DNA from: Gonocerus acuteangulatus
Lineage: Eukaryota > Arthropoda > Insecta > Hemiptera > Coreidae
Length of the DNA: 64,000 nt
Reading direction: 5' to 3'
Assembly (NCBI GenBank): GCA_946811695.1
Contig: OX328123.1
Span: 14,036,162-14,100,161 of the forward strand
The notes beneath the pieces are model-generated. The model was not told where the DNA came from. It searched no databases and saw only the letters and a list, made by a program, of their open reading frames with translations. Made by a program: the position numbers and the translations under genes. Below are positions 44,204 through 58,600 of the stretch, in pieces (position 1 is the first letter of the stretch; every line of letters starts with the position of its first letter).

Positions 44204-44608
44204 TCACGTTCTCAAATAATTGTGAATGATTGAGTTCAATACCAGGTGCTGATTAAATTTGATCTACTATCCAGTGATATTGCAGAACCTGGATGATATT
44301 TGATGTTCAGGAAAAGGTGAGGGGATGAAATGGAAGTGCCCAAACAGCCCGATGAGTTCCGACAGAAGCCGATATCGCTGACCGGTCAGACCCCTCAGGG
44401 ATATAGCCCTATCAGTGAATAATGACCCAGAAATACCCCGAGCTTGGTCTCCCCGCTGGGAAATATGGCGGTCTGTGTTATTGACTATTTACTTCCATGA
44501 ATTCTACACCCCGGAAGCACCTGGGATATTAGAATTTCAAACAAACTAATATACATTCACTTGTTACTTTGAGCAGCTTGTTGACCAACTGTCAAAAGGA
44601 AGCAGAAC
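44204..44608. other. Spacer
   Basis: Slightly GC-richer than average, no recognised gene. Confidence 0.4.
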
Positions 44609-44612
44609 ATGT

Positions 44613-44862
44613 CGTCGATACAAAAGCAAACTAACGAATATGAAAAAATGCATCTTTCATTGTCCATCTTTAATAATTTCTGCTGGACTTATTTACGGCA
44701 AATTCTTCAATCTGACTTCACTCTATTAAAGGGAAAGTATTCCACTATCAAAAGGTCAAATCTGCCGAATATTTGACTGTCCAAAAAAAAGTTATGAATA
44801 AATACTTTTCCACTCTGAAAAGTGTTGATTTTCATATTCGTTAGTTTGCTTTTGTGTCGACG
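44613..44862. mobile_element. Palindromic MITE PAL1, copy 2
   Basis: Same ends and interior as the copy at 7543-7793. ATGT on both sides (44609-44612, 44863-44866) supports a 4-bp target duplication. Confidence 0.8.
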
Positions 44863-45162
44863 ATGTATATGTATGACCCAATTATATTTGTGTGTAAAAC
44901 GAGGAGTAACCTTTTGCCATTCCGAAAGCTAACATGGACATGACCACTACTACTCTAAACGGCAAAAAGGAAAATAAAAATTGAGAAACATATGACAACG
45001 TTTTATAGGAAAGGAGTGGAGTTTTGTGGAGGAGCTTTGTTCAATTGCCTGCCTCAGGAATGAAGAAACATCCAGCCGACCAAAAGACTTATCCTGAAAC
45101 TGAAAAGAATACTCCGACAAAGAACGTGTTACACAACTGAAGAACTTTTTGAAATAGATTTG

Positions 45163-45650
45163 GCATCCAGACTGGCATCCTGACTGGCATCCAGACTGGC
45201 ATCCAGACTGGCATCCTGACTGGCATCCAGACTGGCATCCAGACTGACATCCTGACTGGCATCCAGACTGGCATCCAGACTGGCATCCTGACTGGCATCC
45301 AGACTGGCATCCTGACTGGCATCCAGACTGGCATCCTGACTGGCATCCTGACTGGCATCCTGACTGGCATCCTGACTGGCATCCAGACTGGCATCCAGAC
45401 TGGCATCCTGACTGGCATCCAGACTGGCATCCTGACTGGCATCCTGACTGGCATCCAGACTGGCATCCAGACTGGCATCCTGACTGGCATCCAGACTGGC
45501 ATCTAGACTTCATCCTGACTGGCATCCAGACTGGCATCCTGACTGGCGTCCTGACTGGCATCCTGACTGGCATCCTGACTGGCATCCAGACTGGCATCCA
45601 GACTGGCATCCTGACTGGCATCCAGACTGGCATCCAGACTGGCATCCTGA
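45163..45650. repeat. 12-bp minisatellite, about 40 units
   Basis: Unit CTGGCATCC(A/T)GA. The A and T versions alternate irregularly. A few units carry other changes (GACATCC, GGCGTCC, and a unit with CTTCATCC). Long stop-free frames through it are artefacts of the 12-bp period. Confidence 0.97.
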
Positions 45651-46910
45651 CTAAAATCTGCATATATAGTATTATTTATTTATTTATTTATTCATTATGA
45701 GCTAAGCAACTTTAGCGATAAGCTCATGATCTGAAAAATCTCTGTCTAGTCAAGAAAAAAAGAGAAAAAAAAATAAAAACAAAAAATAAAACGAAGACAA
45801 GAACAATTTGATAATAATTTGAGTGACTTTTCACTGATGTGGGCAAATATTCGCGCATACATATGGGTTATAATGTATGCCTATATATCATATCCATACA
45901 ATACTCATACATAATTTTTAATATGTTCATACATCAAAAATGAAATCAAGTGAAAAAAAAAGTAAAATATAAAACTAAGTGGTCACATTAAAAGATAAGA
46001 ACATGGCTAATATATAAACAAGTAATAAAAATGATTCTGTTGTCTCTGATTAAATTTAAAAAAAATAATAATACAAAAAAAAAAAAAAAAGAGAGAGAAA
46101 GGAGGAAATCAAAAAGAAGAAAAAATATTATATATAGCTACATCGAAGAAAAGTAAATGTAGTATTAAATGTATTATAATATTATTATATGTCGTGTCCA
46201 TATCTCGAAAACGAGTTTTTGGAAATAAAAATTATTCTATTCTAACAACCTCGTCCTGGGATTGTGCGTGACCTTCTTTCAGTAAACAAGGTTTTACTCA
46301 CGTTTCAATTAGCAAATCAAAATGACCAGTAAATGACTTACAATATTACACAAAATTCCTATTTATTTATTTATACATTAGTGAGACCTCGACAAGGGCA
46401 ATTCATCACTTAAAACACAATCCATATTAAATTGAATGGAATGTGGAATTGTTCACGAAATATCATATAAGTGATATAAAAAACAATATATTTGTTCTGT
46501 AAAATAACTACTAGAAAGCCCTGATATGTATAACTATACTAGGTAGGTATATAAAAACATAGAATTAATTATTTTTTTTGAAAATCTATAATAAGGGCTT
46601 TTGTCCTTGAAAAGTTTATAACGTAGGTAATTAAAAGAAACAGTGTGCTCCCTAATTTGAAAATAAATTACAACGTCATTTTCAGAGGGATACAGATCCA
46701 TACTACAGATCACGAAATGAAGGAAAATTAAAAATCACGGATAATGGGAAGAAAAACTAATTGCTCACGAATTGATTAAAAGCCGGTATCCAATAAAGCT
46801 TTCGTTTTCTGTGAAAAAAAGGCAATATTTAAGGGAGAGGAAATTTAAACAGACAGGTGAAACAAGGGCTGTCATTGACGGGGGAATATCCTGGAAATAT
46901 GACCACGAAC
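45651..46910. other. AT-rich stretch
   Basis: (ATTT)n at about 45669-45692 and an A run near 46073-46090. No gene recognised up to the candidate exon. Confidence 0.45.
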
Positions 46911-46990
46911 CTGCTCATCTGGATGATATGATTGCCTTTCTGCGGGTCATATCCACTTTCATCATCCAAAGAATTATAATTTATGAAAGT
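46911..46990 (-). CDS. Candidate small host exon, unknown protein
   Basis: Minus-strand 80-bp segment between an acceptor (TTTTTGTAAAATTTTCAG) and a possible donor (GAGCAG|GTTCGT). It encodes NYNSLDDESGYDPQKGNH-type residues. The frame stays open 50 codons past the donor. Weak on its own; reported because splice sites and composition agree. Confidence 0.25.
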
Positions 46991-47108
46991 CTGAAATTTT
47001 ACAAAAATTTCCTCGGAGAGCAAACTTGATAAATACATCTGAATAAGCAACCAGTTTTCTTTAGCAACCATTGTAGGCCAAGTTATATTTTTATGTCTTA
47101 TTATTAAT

Positions 47109-48131
47109 TTTTAGCGCGGTTCCTCCCTCCCCCATAGGGTACGGTGGTTCTGTATAATAACGGTAAATATTTGTATATATATATTTGTCTGTTCGCGGTC
47201 CTGACAGCTCAAAAATGCTCCGATTTTGATGAAATTTCGTAAAAAAATCTTTCGTTTAATTTGAAAGGTCAAGTTCATTAACCAGCAGAATCCGCCCACT
47301 GGAACATGGTTTTTGGAGCGATTGTCGAGCGAAAAAATCGTTCCGCTTACTTCATATGCTTGCAAGTGCTCGTTTTATAGCCTTCTTGGCCTAGGAAAAC
47401 GAATGAAACCATTTCCAAGGAATTAGCTTTAACCGTTTTCGAGAAAATTGGAAAAATAGTTGTTGAATACCGTTTGGTTTGGGTACTTAGAATCATGGGA
47501 TTCAGTTGAAACATTTTCTGCATGTTATACTTTCATCAAAATTAATATGTTGAAATTTTGGTTACATTTGGAGTTAAGGAAGGGTTAGAATAAAATATTT
47601 TATTAACAGACAAAAAGTTTTGGTAACTTTGTATACTTTCCTTAATATCTCGAAAACGGTTGAGAATCTTAGACGGAAAAAACGGAAGATGACCATTAGA
47701 AAGCTTACTAAATGCTCTACAAAAACGTTTCTGAAGAAAGTTTTGATTAGGCGATGTCAATCGGAGAAATAAGTGCTTAAAACTTTCAAGTAATTGATTT
47801 TGCTTATTCGAATTGTTCTTTTTGTCTGTTTTTATTCCTTGTTATTTTTTAATTGCTTATAATTGGATAATGTATTTGAAAATAAAACAGGTTAAGTAAA
47901 ATAAGAAAAACAATTTAATGTTAGAGTTATGGATTTCAAGATATAGCTTTTCAACTGCCTAGCGGGGGCCTTCCTAGGGTTGGCCGACTCATCCAGGTAA
48001 GATCATAAATCAAGACCTTTCCAGAAATGTGGACCCAAAATAATAACTGCTTCTATTTTAATCATTCCAAATGAGTCTAGGGATTAGAACGGAACCGCGC
48101 TAATATGATGCAGTTCCTGCGAGTCGGACTT
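47109..48131 (+). mobile_element. HLN2 element, copy 3 (complete)
   Basis: TTTTAGCGCGGTTCCTCCCT at the left, a short TA tract at 47177, body as in copy 1, and GGAACCGCGCTAATATGATG then CAGTTCCTGCGAGTCGGACT at the right. Lacks the SINE-B of copy 1 and so serves as its empty site. Confidence 0.6.
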
Positions 48132-48772
48132 TTTTATTTCAAAATTGTCCAAACAAGACTAACACACTAAAATCTCATGACCGGACTTAACACTTTCGCA
48201 GCTGTAAAAGTGAATCCCCTCCATTTACAAGCATTTTGAATAAAGGTAAAAGTAATGGAGGAGCGTCCTTCCGAAGATACACTAGTAAGCGGGTAGGATC
48301 GCTAGTCTCCTTCCGTAATCACACCCGCAGTGAAAGTGTTAAAGTGTACTACCTTGCATGATTAGAATCAAAATCTATTTCTCCAATTTATGAACAAAAA
48401 ATAAATTAATGTTTTTCGATGCTTTCTGCCATAATTCTGTCGAACGGGAACTCTTTTTAACTATCAGATTTATCAGATAAATTTCTCTTTAGTATTGGCT
48501 AATACATTCTTCCGCTCAAGTATTCAGGAAGGAAAGCATTCTACATATCTTGGAAGGTCAATACAATCAGGTAGAGCAATATAAAAATACAATAACCACT
48601 GGAATTTTTCTAATAATATTTTTTTAGAAACTATCCCCTTGGATGTCATCCATCGCAAAGCTGCTCTGATATAAATTCTTCTCGTCCTTTCTTACCATGG
48701 AATATAATATTAAAATATTTTTCTAAAAATATAACAAAGTAAGAGCTATATTTAAAAAGATATTCCTCTCCT

Positions 48773-48837
<65 letters not shown>

Positions 48838-48946
48838 GCGAATACTCAAAAATTGTTGTAGGAAAACAATGATAAATAGAATAAAATTTAAAATAATTTG
48901 TTGATTTATTGGATGGAGGGGGTTTGACCAGGCACGGGCATATATA

Positions 48947-49009
<63 letters not shown>

Positions 49010-49038
49010 GTTATAACCTTAGTTCGAGGTGATAAAAA
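48132..49038. other. AT-rich spacer with two (TA)n tracts
   Basis: (TA)n at about 48778-48834 and 48942-49003. No gene. Confidence 0.5.
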
Positions 49039-49351
49039 GTCAGAGAATAGCTGGGATTCGGCTAGGAAAACATCAATACGATTTTTGTAAAAATCTGTAT
49101 TAAGGAAGTTTTGGCGACTCTATGGTGGCCTTTTTCAGCAAAGAGTGCCGGGGGGGGGTAGAGAAAAACCTAAGTTAAGTGACCATGGTGAAAAGTTAAG
49201 CAGTTAAGTGACCATGGTGAAAAGTTAAGCAGTTAAGTGACCATGGTGAAAAGTTGAGTGACCATGGTTACTATATTTTCACCAAGGTCACTTAACTGCT
49301 AACTTTGGTATTTCTCTACCCCCTTGAATTTATACTGACGAAGGCTACCAA
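49039..49351 (+). mobile_element. PAL2-type foldback, interrupted on its right side
   Basis: Left arm GCTGGGATTCGGCTAGGAAA and TTTTGTAAAAATCTGTATTA; the other arm begins TGACGAAGGCTACCA and is cut by the poly(A) end of the next retrotransposon. A 29-bp triplication (TTAAGTGACCATGGTGAAAA, 49172-49260) sits in the loop. The rest of the arm is not found after 62 kb. Confidence 0.6.
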
Positions 49352-49469
49352 TTTTTTTTTTTTTTTTTTTTTTCATTTCTATTTAAATTTTTGATTTTAA
49401 TTATTTTATTCTAAATTTTACTTATTCATTTATTTTTCCATTACATACGCATCTTCCATTATTATATAT

Positions 49470-49675
49470 TTTGGTATGAACCAGAATCTAGAAATTCTAG
49501 TATTTAATGTATTATTTTATTTTCGTAACCCAATGCAATGCTGATATTTGCAGGGATTTTCATTTTTTCTAATTCTTTCCAGTTTGTGAGGTGTCATCAC
49601 AACTTGGATATTTTTGTGGGTCTTCTTTCGACAAGAGGAATCCATTTGACAATTGTGTGTGTCCTATTCTCATTC
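49470..49675 (-). pseudogene. Non-LTR ORF2 C-terminal fragment beyond the satellite
   Basis: Element-sense residues ARMRIGHTQLSNGFLLSKED continue in frame from the last satellite unit. A cysteine pair PSCDD follows, then one frameshift, then WKELEKMKIPANISIAL and GYENKIIH with a stop before ILEFLDSG. RIGHT-(R/Q)L-...-(Y/F)LL is a hallmark of the segment after RNase H in many insect non-LTR elements. Not functional. Confidence 0.75.
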
Positions 49676-52600
49676 GAGCTACGACTACCTCCTCTATTCT
49701 GCTAGCTCTCGATGAAGAGCCCTAGTATTGTATTGAGGGTTTTATCTCCCTTAATTTATTGTCCATAACTTCCTGCCACATTCTAGCTACGACTACCTCC
49801 TCTATCCTGCTAGCTCTCGATGAAGAACCCTAGTATTGTATTGACTACCTCCTCTATCCTGCTAGCTCTCGATGAAGAGCCCTAGTATTGTATTGACTAC
49901 CTCCTCTATCCTGCTAGCTCTCGATGAAGAGCCCTAGTATTGTATTGACTACCTCCTCTATCCTGCTAGCTCTCGATGAGGAACCCTAGCATTGTATTGA
50001 CTACCTCCTCTATCCTGCTAGCTCTCGATGAAGAGCCCTAGTATTGTATTGAGGGTTTTATCTCCCTTAATTTATTCTCCATAACTTCCTGCCACATTCG
50101 AGCTACGACTACCTCCTCTATCCTGCTAGCTCTCGATGAAGAACCCTAGCATTGTATTGACTACCTCCTCTATCCTGCTAGCTCTCGATGAAGAGCCCTA
50201 GTATTGTATTGAGGGTTTTATCTCCCTTAATTTATTGTCTATAACTTCCTGCCACATTCGAGCTACGACTACCTCCTCTATCCTGCTAGCTCTCGATGAA
50301 GAACCCTAGCATTGTATTGAGGGTTTTATCTCCCTTAATTTATTGTCCATAACTTCCTGCCACATTCGAGCTACGACTACCTCCTCTATCCTGCTAGCTC
50401 TCGATGAAGAACCCTAGCATTGTATTGACTACCTCCTCTATCCTGCTAGCTCTCGATGAAGAACCCTAGCATTGTATTGACTACCTCCTCTATCCTGCTA
50501 GCTCTCGATGAAGAACCCTAGCATTGTATTGACTACCTCCTCTATCCTGCTAGCTCTCGATGAAGAACCCTAGCATTGTATTGAGGGTTTTATCTCCCTT
50601 AATTTATTGTCCATAACTTCCTGCCACATTCGAGCTACGACTACCTCCTCTATCCTGCTAGCTCTCGATGAAGAACCCTAGCATTGTATTGACTACATCC
50701 TCTATCCTGCTAGCTCTCGATGAAAAACCCGAGCATTGTATTGAGGGTTTTATCTCCCTTAATTTATTGTCCATAACTTCCTGCCACATTCGAGCTACGA
50801 CTACCTCCTCTATCCTGCTAGCTCTCGATGAAGAACCCTAGCATTGTATTGAGGGTTTTATCTCCCTTAATTTATTGTCCATAACTTCCTGCCACATTCG
50901 AGCTACGACTACCTCCTCTATCCTGCTAGCTCTCGATGAAGAACCCTAGCATTGTATTGACTACCTCCTCTATCCTGCTAGCTCTCGATGAAGAGCCCTA
51001 GTATTGTATTGAGGGTTTTATCTCCCTTAATTTATTCTCCATAATTTCCTGCCACATTCGAGCTACGACTACCTCCTCTATCCTGCTAGCTCTCGATGAA
51101 GAACCCTAGCATTGTATTGACTACCTCCTCTATCCTGCTAGCTCTCGATGAAGAGCCCTAGTATTGTATTGAGGGTTTTATCTCCCTTAATTTATTGTCT
51201 ATAACTTCCTGCCACATTCGAGCTACGACTACCTCCTCTATCCTGCTAGCTCTCGATGAAGAACCCTAGCATTGTATTGAGGGTTTTATCTCCCTTAATT
51301 TATTCTCCATAACTTCCTGCCACATTCGAGCTACGACTACCTCCTCTATCCTGCTAGCTCTCGATGAAGAACCCTAGCATTGTATTGACTACCTCCTCTA
51401 TCCTGCTAGCTCTCGATGAAGAACCCTAGCATTGTATTGACTACCTCCTCTATCCTGCTAGCTCTCGATGAAGAACCCTAGCATTGTATTGACTACCTCC
51501 TCTATCCTGCTAGCTCTCGATGAAGAACCCTAGCATTGTATTGACTACCTCCTCTATCCTGCTAGCTCTCGATGAAGAACCCTAGCATTGTATTGACTAC
51601 CTCCTCTATCCTGCTAGCTCTCGATGAAGAACCCTAGCATTGTATTGAGGGTTTTATCTCCCTTAATTTATTGTCCATAACTTCCTGCCACATTCGAGCT
51701 ACGACTACCTCCTCTATCCTGCTAGCTCTCGATGAAGAACCCTAGCATTGTATTGACTACATCCTCTATCCTGCTAGCTCTCGATGAAGAACCCGAGCAT
51801 TGTATTGAGGGTTTTATCTCCCATAATTTATTGTCCATAACTTCCTGCCACATTCGAGCTACGACTACCTCCTCTATCCTCCTAGCTCTCGATGAAGAAC
51901 CCTAGCATTGTATTGAGGGTTTTATCTCCCTTAATTTATTGTCCATAACTTCCTGCCACATTCGAGCTACGACTACCTCCTCTATCCTGCTAGCTCTCGA
52001 TGAAGAACCCGAGCATTGTATTGAGGGTTTTATCTCCCTTAATTTATTGTCCATAACTTCCTGCCACATTCGAGCTACGACTACCTCCTCTATCCTGCTA
52101 GCTCTCGATGAAGAACCCTAGCATTGTATTGAGGGTTTTATCTCCCTTAATTTATTGTCCATAACTTCCTGCTACATTCGAGCTACGACTACCTCCTCTA
52201 TCCTGCTAGCTCTCGATGAAGAACCCTAGCATTGTATTGAGGGTTTTATCTCCCTTAATTTATTGTCCATAACTTCCTGCCACATTCGAGCTACGACTAC
52301 CTCCTCTATCCTGCTAGCTCTCGATGAAGAACCCTAGCATTGTATTGACTACCTCCTCTATCCTGCTAGCTCTCGATGAAGAACCCTAGCATTGTATTGA
52401 CTACCTCCTCTATCCTGCTAGCTCTCGATGAAGAACCCTAGCATTGTATTGACTACCTCCTCTATCCTGCTAGCTCTCGATGAAGAACCCTAGCATTGTA
52501 TTGAGGGTTTTATCTCCCTTAATTTATTGTCCATAACTTCCTGCCACATTCGAGCTACGACTACCTCCTCTATCCTGCTAGCTCTCGATGAAGAACCCTA

Positions 52601-55600
52601 GCATTGTATTGACTACCTCCTCTATCCTGCTAGCTCTCGATGAAGAACCCTAGCATTGTATTGAGGGTTTTATCTCCCTTAATTTATTGTCCATAACTTC
52701 CTGCCACATTCGAGCTACGACTACCTCCTCTATCCTGCTAGCTCTCGATGAAGAACCCTAGCATTGTATTGACTACCTCCTCTATCCTGCTAGCTCTCGA
52801 TGAAGAACCCTAGCATTCTATTGACTACCTCCTCTATCCTGCTAGCTCTCGATGAAGAACCCTAGCATTGTATTGAGGGTTTTATCTCCCTTAATTTATT
52901 GTCCATAACTTCCTGCCACATTCGAGCTACGACTACCTCCTCTATCCTGCTAGCTCTCGATGAAGCACCCTAGCATTGTATTGACTACCTCCTCTATCCT
53001 ACTAGCTCTCGATGAAGAACCCTAGCATTGTATTGACTACTTCATCTATCCTGCTAGCTCTCGATGAAGAACCCTAGCATTGTATTGACTACCTCCTCTA
53101 TCCTGCTAGCTCTCGATGAAGAACCCTAGCATTGTATTGAGGGTTTTATCTCCCTTAATTTATTGTCCATAACTTCCTGCCACATTCGAGCTACGACTAC
53201 CTCCTCTATCCTGCTAGCTCTCGATGAAGCACCCTAGCATTGTATTGACTACCTCCTCTATCCTGCTAGCTCTCGATGAAGAACCCTAGCATTGTATTGA
53301 GGGTTTTATCTCCCTTAATTTATTGTCCATAACTTCCTGCCACATTCGAGCTACGACTACCTCCTGTATCCTGCTAGCTCTCGATGAAGAACCCTAGCAT
53401 TGTATTGAGGGTTTTATCTCCCTTAATTTATTGTCCATAACTTCCTGCCACATTCGAGCTACGACTACCTCCTCTATCCTGCTAGCTCTCGATGAAGAAC
53501 CCCAGCATTGTATTGAGGGTTTTATCTCCCTTAATTTATTGTCCATAACTTCCTGCCACATTCGAGCTACGACTACCTCCTTTATCCTGGTAGCTCTCGA
53601 TGAAGAACCCTAGCATTGTATTGAGGGTTTTATCTCCCTTAATTTATTGTCCATAACGTCCTGCCACATTCGAGCTACGACTACCTCCTCTATCCTGCTA
53701 GCTCTCGATGAAGAACCCTAGCATTGTATTGAGGGTTTTATCTCCCTTAATTTATTGTCCATAACTTCCTGCCACATTCGAGCTACGACTACCTCCTCTA
53801 TCCTGCTAGCTCTCGATGAAGAACCCGAGCATTGTATTGAGGGTTTTATCTCCCTTAATTTATTGTCCATAACTTCCTGCCACATTCGAGCTACGACTAC
53901 CTCCTCTATCCTGCTAGCTCTCGATGAAGAACCCTACTATTGTATTGAGGGTTTTATCTCCCTTAATTTATTGTCCATAACTTCCTGCCACATTCGAGCT
54001 ACGACTACCTCCTCTATCCTGCTAGCTCTCGATGAAGAACCCTAGCATTGTATTGAGGGTTTTATCTCCCTTAATTTATTGTCCATAACTTCCTGCCACA
54101 TTCGAGCTACGACTACCTCCTCTATCCTGTTAGCTCTCGATGAAGAACCCTAGCATTGTATTGACTACCTCCTCTATCCTGCTAGCTCTCGATGAAGAAC
54201 CCTAGCATTGTATTGACTACCTCCTCTATCCTGCTAGCTCTCGATGAAGAACCCTAGCATTGTATTGAGGGTTTTATCTCCCTTAATTTATTGTCCATAA
54301 CTTCCTGCCACATTCGAGCTACGACTACCTCCTCTATCCTGCTAGCTCTCGATGAAGAACCCTAGCATTGTATTGACTACCTCCTCTATCCTGCTAGCTC
54401 TCGATGAAGAACCCTAGCATTGTATTGAGGGTTTTATCTCCCTTAATTTATTGTCCATAACTTCCTGCCACATTCGAGCTACGACTACCTCCTCTATCCT
54501 GCTAGCTCTCGATGAAGCACCCTAGCATTGTATTGACTACCTCCTCTATCCTACTAGCTCTCGATGAAGAACCCTAGCAGTGTATTGACTACCTCCTCTA
54601 TCCTGCTAGCTCTCGATGAAGAACCCTAGCATTTTATTGACTACCTCCTCTATCCTGCTAGCTCTCGATGAAGAACCCTAGCATTGTATTGAGGGTTTTA
54701 TCTCCCTTAATTTATTGTCCATAACTTCCTGCCACATTCGAGCTACGACTACCTCCTCTATCCTGCTAGCTCTCGATGAAGCACCCTAGCATTGTATTGA
54801 CTACCTCCTCTATCCTGCTAGCTCTCGATGAAGAACCCTAGCATTGTATTGAGGGTTTTATCTCCCTTAATTTATTCTCCATAACTTCCTGCCACATTCG
54901 AGCTACGACTACCTCCTGTATCCTGCTAGCTCTCGATGAAGAACCCTAGCATTGTATTGAGGGTTTTATCTCCCTTAATTTATTGTCCATAACTTCCTGC
55001 CACATTCGAGCTACGACTACCTCCTCTATCCTGCTAGCTCTCGATTTAGAACCCCAGCATTGTATTGAGGGTTTTATCTCCCTTAATTTATTGTCCATAA
55101 CTTCCTGCCACATTCGAGCTACGACTACCTCCTTTATCCTGCTAGCTCTCGATGAAGAACCCTAGCATTGTATTGAGGGTTTTATCTCCCTTAATTTATT
55201 GTCCATAACTTCCTGCCACATTCGAGCTACGACTACCTCCTATATCCTGCTAGCTCTCGATGAAGAACCCTAGCATTGTATTGAGGGTTTTATCTCCCTT
55301 AATTTATTGTCCATAACTTCCTGCCACATTCGAGCTACGACTACCTCCTCTATCCTGCTAGCTCTCGATGAAGAACCCCAGCATTGTATTGAGGGTTTTA
55401 TCTCCCTTAATTTATTGTCCATAACTTCCTGCCACATTCGAGCTACGACTACCTCCTCTATCCTGCTAGCTCTCGATGAAGAACCCTAGCATTGTATTGA
55501 CTACCTCCTCTATCCTGCTAGCTCTCGATGAAGAACCCTAGCATTGTATTGAGGGTTTTATCTCCCTTAATTTATTGTCCATAACTTCCTGCCACATTCG

Positions 55601-58600
55601 AGCTACGACTACCTCCTCTATCCTGCTAGCTCTCGATGAAGATCCCTAGCATTGTATTGAGGGTTTTATCTCCCTTAATTTATTGTCCATAACTTCCTGC
55701 CACATTTGAGCTACGACTACCTCCTCTATCCTGCTAGCTCTCGATGAAGAACCCCAGCATTGTATTGAGGGTTTTATCTCCCTTAGTTTATTGTCCATAA
55801 CTTCCTGCCACATTCGAGCTACGACTACCTCCTCTATCCTGCTAGCTCTCGATGAAGAACCCTAGCATTGTATTGACTACCTCCTCTATCCTGCTAGCTC
55901 TCGATGAAGAACCCTAGCATTGTATTGAGGGTTTTATCTCCCTTAATTTATTGTCCATAACTTCTTGCCACATTCTAGCTACGACTACCTCCTCTATCCT
56001 GCTAGCTCTCGATGAAGTACCCTAGCATTGTATTGAGGGTTTTATCTCCCTTAATTTATTGTCCATAACTTCTTGCCACATTCTAGCTACGACTACCTCC
56101 TCTATCCTGCTAGCTCTCGATGAAGCACCCTAGCATTGTATTGACTACCTCCTCTATCCTGCTAGCTCTCGATGAAGAACCCTAGCATTGTATTGAGGGT
56201 TTTATCTCCCTTAATTTATTGTCCATAACTTCCTGCCACATTCGAGCTACGACTACCTCCTCTATCCTGCTAGCTCTCGATGAAGAACCCTAGCATTGTA
56301 TTGAGGGTTTTATCTCCCTTAATTTATTGTCCATAACTTCCTGCCACATTCGAGCTACGACTACCTCCTCTATCCTGCTAGCTCTCGATGAAGAACCCCA
56401 GCATTGTATTGAGGGTTTTATCTCCCTTAATTTATTGTCCATAACTTCCTGCCACATTCGAGCTACGACTACCTCCTTTATCCTGCTAGCTCTCGATGAA
56501 GAACCCTAGCATTGTATTGACTACCTCCTCTATCCTGCTAGCTCTCGATGAAGAACCCTAGCATTGTATTGACTACCTCCTCTATCCTGCTAGCTCTCGA
56601 TGAAGAACCCTAGCATTGTATTGACTACCTCCTCTATCCTGCTAGCTCTCGATGAAGAACCCTAGCATTGTATTGAGGGTTTTATCTCCCTTAATTTATT
56701 GTCCATAACTTCCTGCCACATTCGAGCTACGACTACCTCCTCTATCCTGCTAGCTCTCGATGAAGAACCCTAGCATTGTATTGACTACCTCCTCTATCCT
56801 GCTAGCTCTCGATGAAGAACCCTAGCATTCTATTGACTACCTCCTCTATCCTGCTAGCTCTCGATGAAGAACCCTAGCATTGTATTGAGGGTTTTATCTC
56901 CCTTAATTTATTGTCCATAACTTCCTGCCACATTCGAGCTACGACTACCTCCTCTATCCTGCTAGCTCTCGATGAAGCACCCTAGCATTGTATTGACTAC
57001 CTCCTCTATCCTACTAGCTCTCGATGAAGAACCCTAGCATTGTATTGACTACCTCATCTATCCTGCTAGCTCTCGATGAAGAACCCTAGCATTGTATTGA
57101 CTACCTCCTCTATCCTGCTAGCTCTCGATGAAGAACCCTAGCATTGTATTGAGGGTTTTATCTCCCTTAATTTATTGTCCATAACTTCCTGCCACATTCG
57201 AGCTACGACTACCTCCTCTATCCTGCTAGCTCTCGATGAAGCACCCTAGCATTGTATTGACTACCTCCTCTATCCTGCTAGCTCTCGATGAAGAACCCTA
57301 GCATTGTATTGAGGGTTTTATCTCCCTTAATTTATTGTCCATAACTTCCTGCCACATTCGAGCTACGACTACCTCCTGTATCCTGCTAGCTCTCGATGAA
57401 GAACCCTAGCATTGTATTGAGGGTTTTATCTCCCTTAATTTATTGTCCATAACTTCCTGCCACATTCGAGCTACGACTACCTCCTCTATCCTGCTAGCTC
57501 TCGATGAAGAACCCCAGCATTGTATTGAGGGTTTTATCTCCCTTAATTTATTGTCCATAACTTCCTGCCACATTCGAGCTACGACTACCTCCTCTATCCT
57601 GTTAGCTCTCGATGAAGAACCCTAGCATTGTATTGACTACCTCCTCTATCCTGCTAGCTCTCGATGAAGAACCCTAGCATTGTATTGACTACCTCCTCTA
57701 TCCTGCTAGCTCTCGATGAAGAACCCTAGCATTGTATTGAGGGTTTTATCTCCCTTAATTTATTGTCCATAAGTTCCTGCCACATTCGAGCTACGACTAC
57801 CTCCTCTATCCTGCTAGCTCTCGATGAAGAACCCTAGCATTGTATTGACTACCTCCTCTATCCTGCTAGCTCTCGATGAAGAATCCTAGCATTGTATTGA
57901 GGGTTTTATCTCCCTTAATTTATTGTCCATAACTTCCTGCCACATTCGAGCTACGACTACCTCCTCTATCCTGCTAGCTCTCGATGAAGCACCCTAGCAT
58001 TGTATTGACTACCTCCTCTATCCTACTAGCTCTCGATGAAGAACCCTAGCATTGTATTGACTACCTCCTCTATCCTGCTAGCTCTCGATGAAGAACCCTA
58101 GCATTTTATTGACTACCTCCTCTATCCTGCTAGCTCTCGATGAAGAACCCTAGCATTGTATTGAGGGTTTTATCTCCCTTAATTTATTGTCCATAACTTC
58201 CTGCCACATTCGAGCTACGACTACCTCCTCTATCCTGCTAGCTCTCGATGAAGCACCCTAGCATTGTATTGACTACCTCCTCTATCCTGCTAGCTCTCGA
58301 TGAAGAACCCTAGCATTGTATTGAGGGTTTTATCTCCCTTAATTTATTCTCCATAACTTCCTGCCACATTCGAGCTACGACTACCTCCTGTATCCTGCTA
58401 GCTCTCGATGAAGAACCCTAGCATTGTATTGAGGGTTTTATCTCCCTTAATTTATTGTCCATAACTTCCTGCCACATTCGAGCTACGACTACCTCCTCTA
58501 TCCTGCTAGCTCTCGATGAAGAACCCTAGCATTGTATTGACTACCTCCTCTATCCTGCTAGCTCTCGATTTAGAACCCCAGCATTGTATTGAGGGTTTTA

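Noticed and set aside
43911..44229. Three overlapping frames of about 100 codons
   Set aside because: Artefact of the 39-bp tandem repeat.
44950..45663. Minus-strand 237-codon frame of Gly-Cys-Gln-Ser repeats
   Set aside because: A 12-bp period keeps any stop-free frame open. Another frame of the same array is also open (Met-Pro-Val repeats), so openness carries no information.
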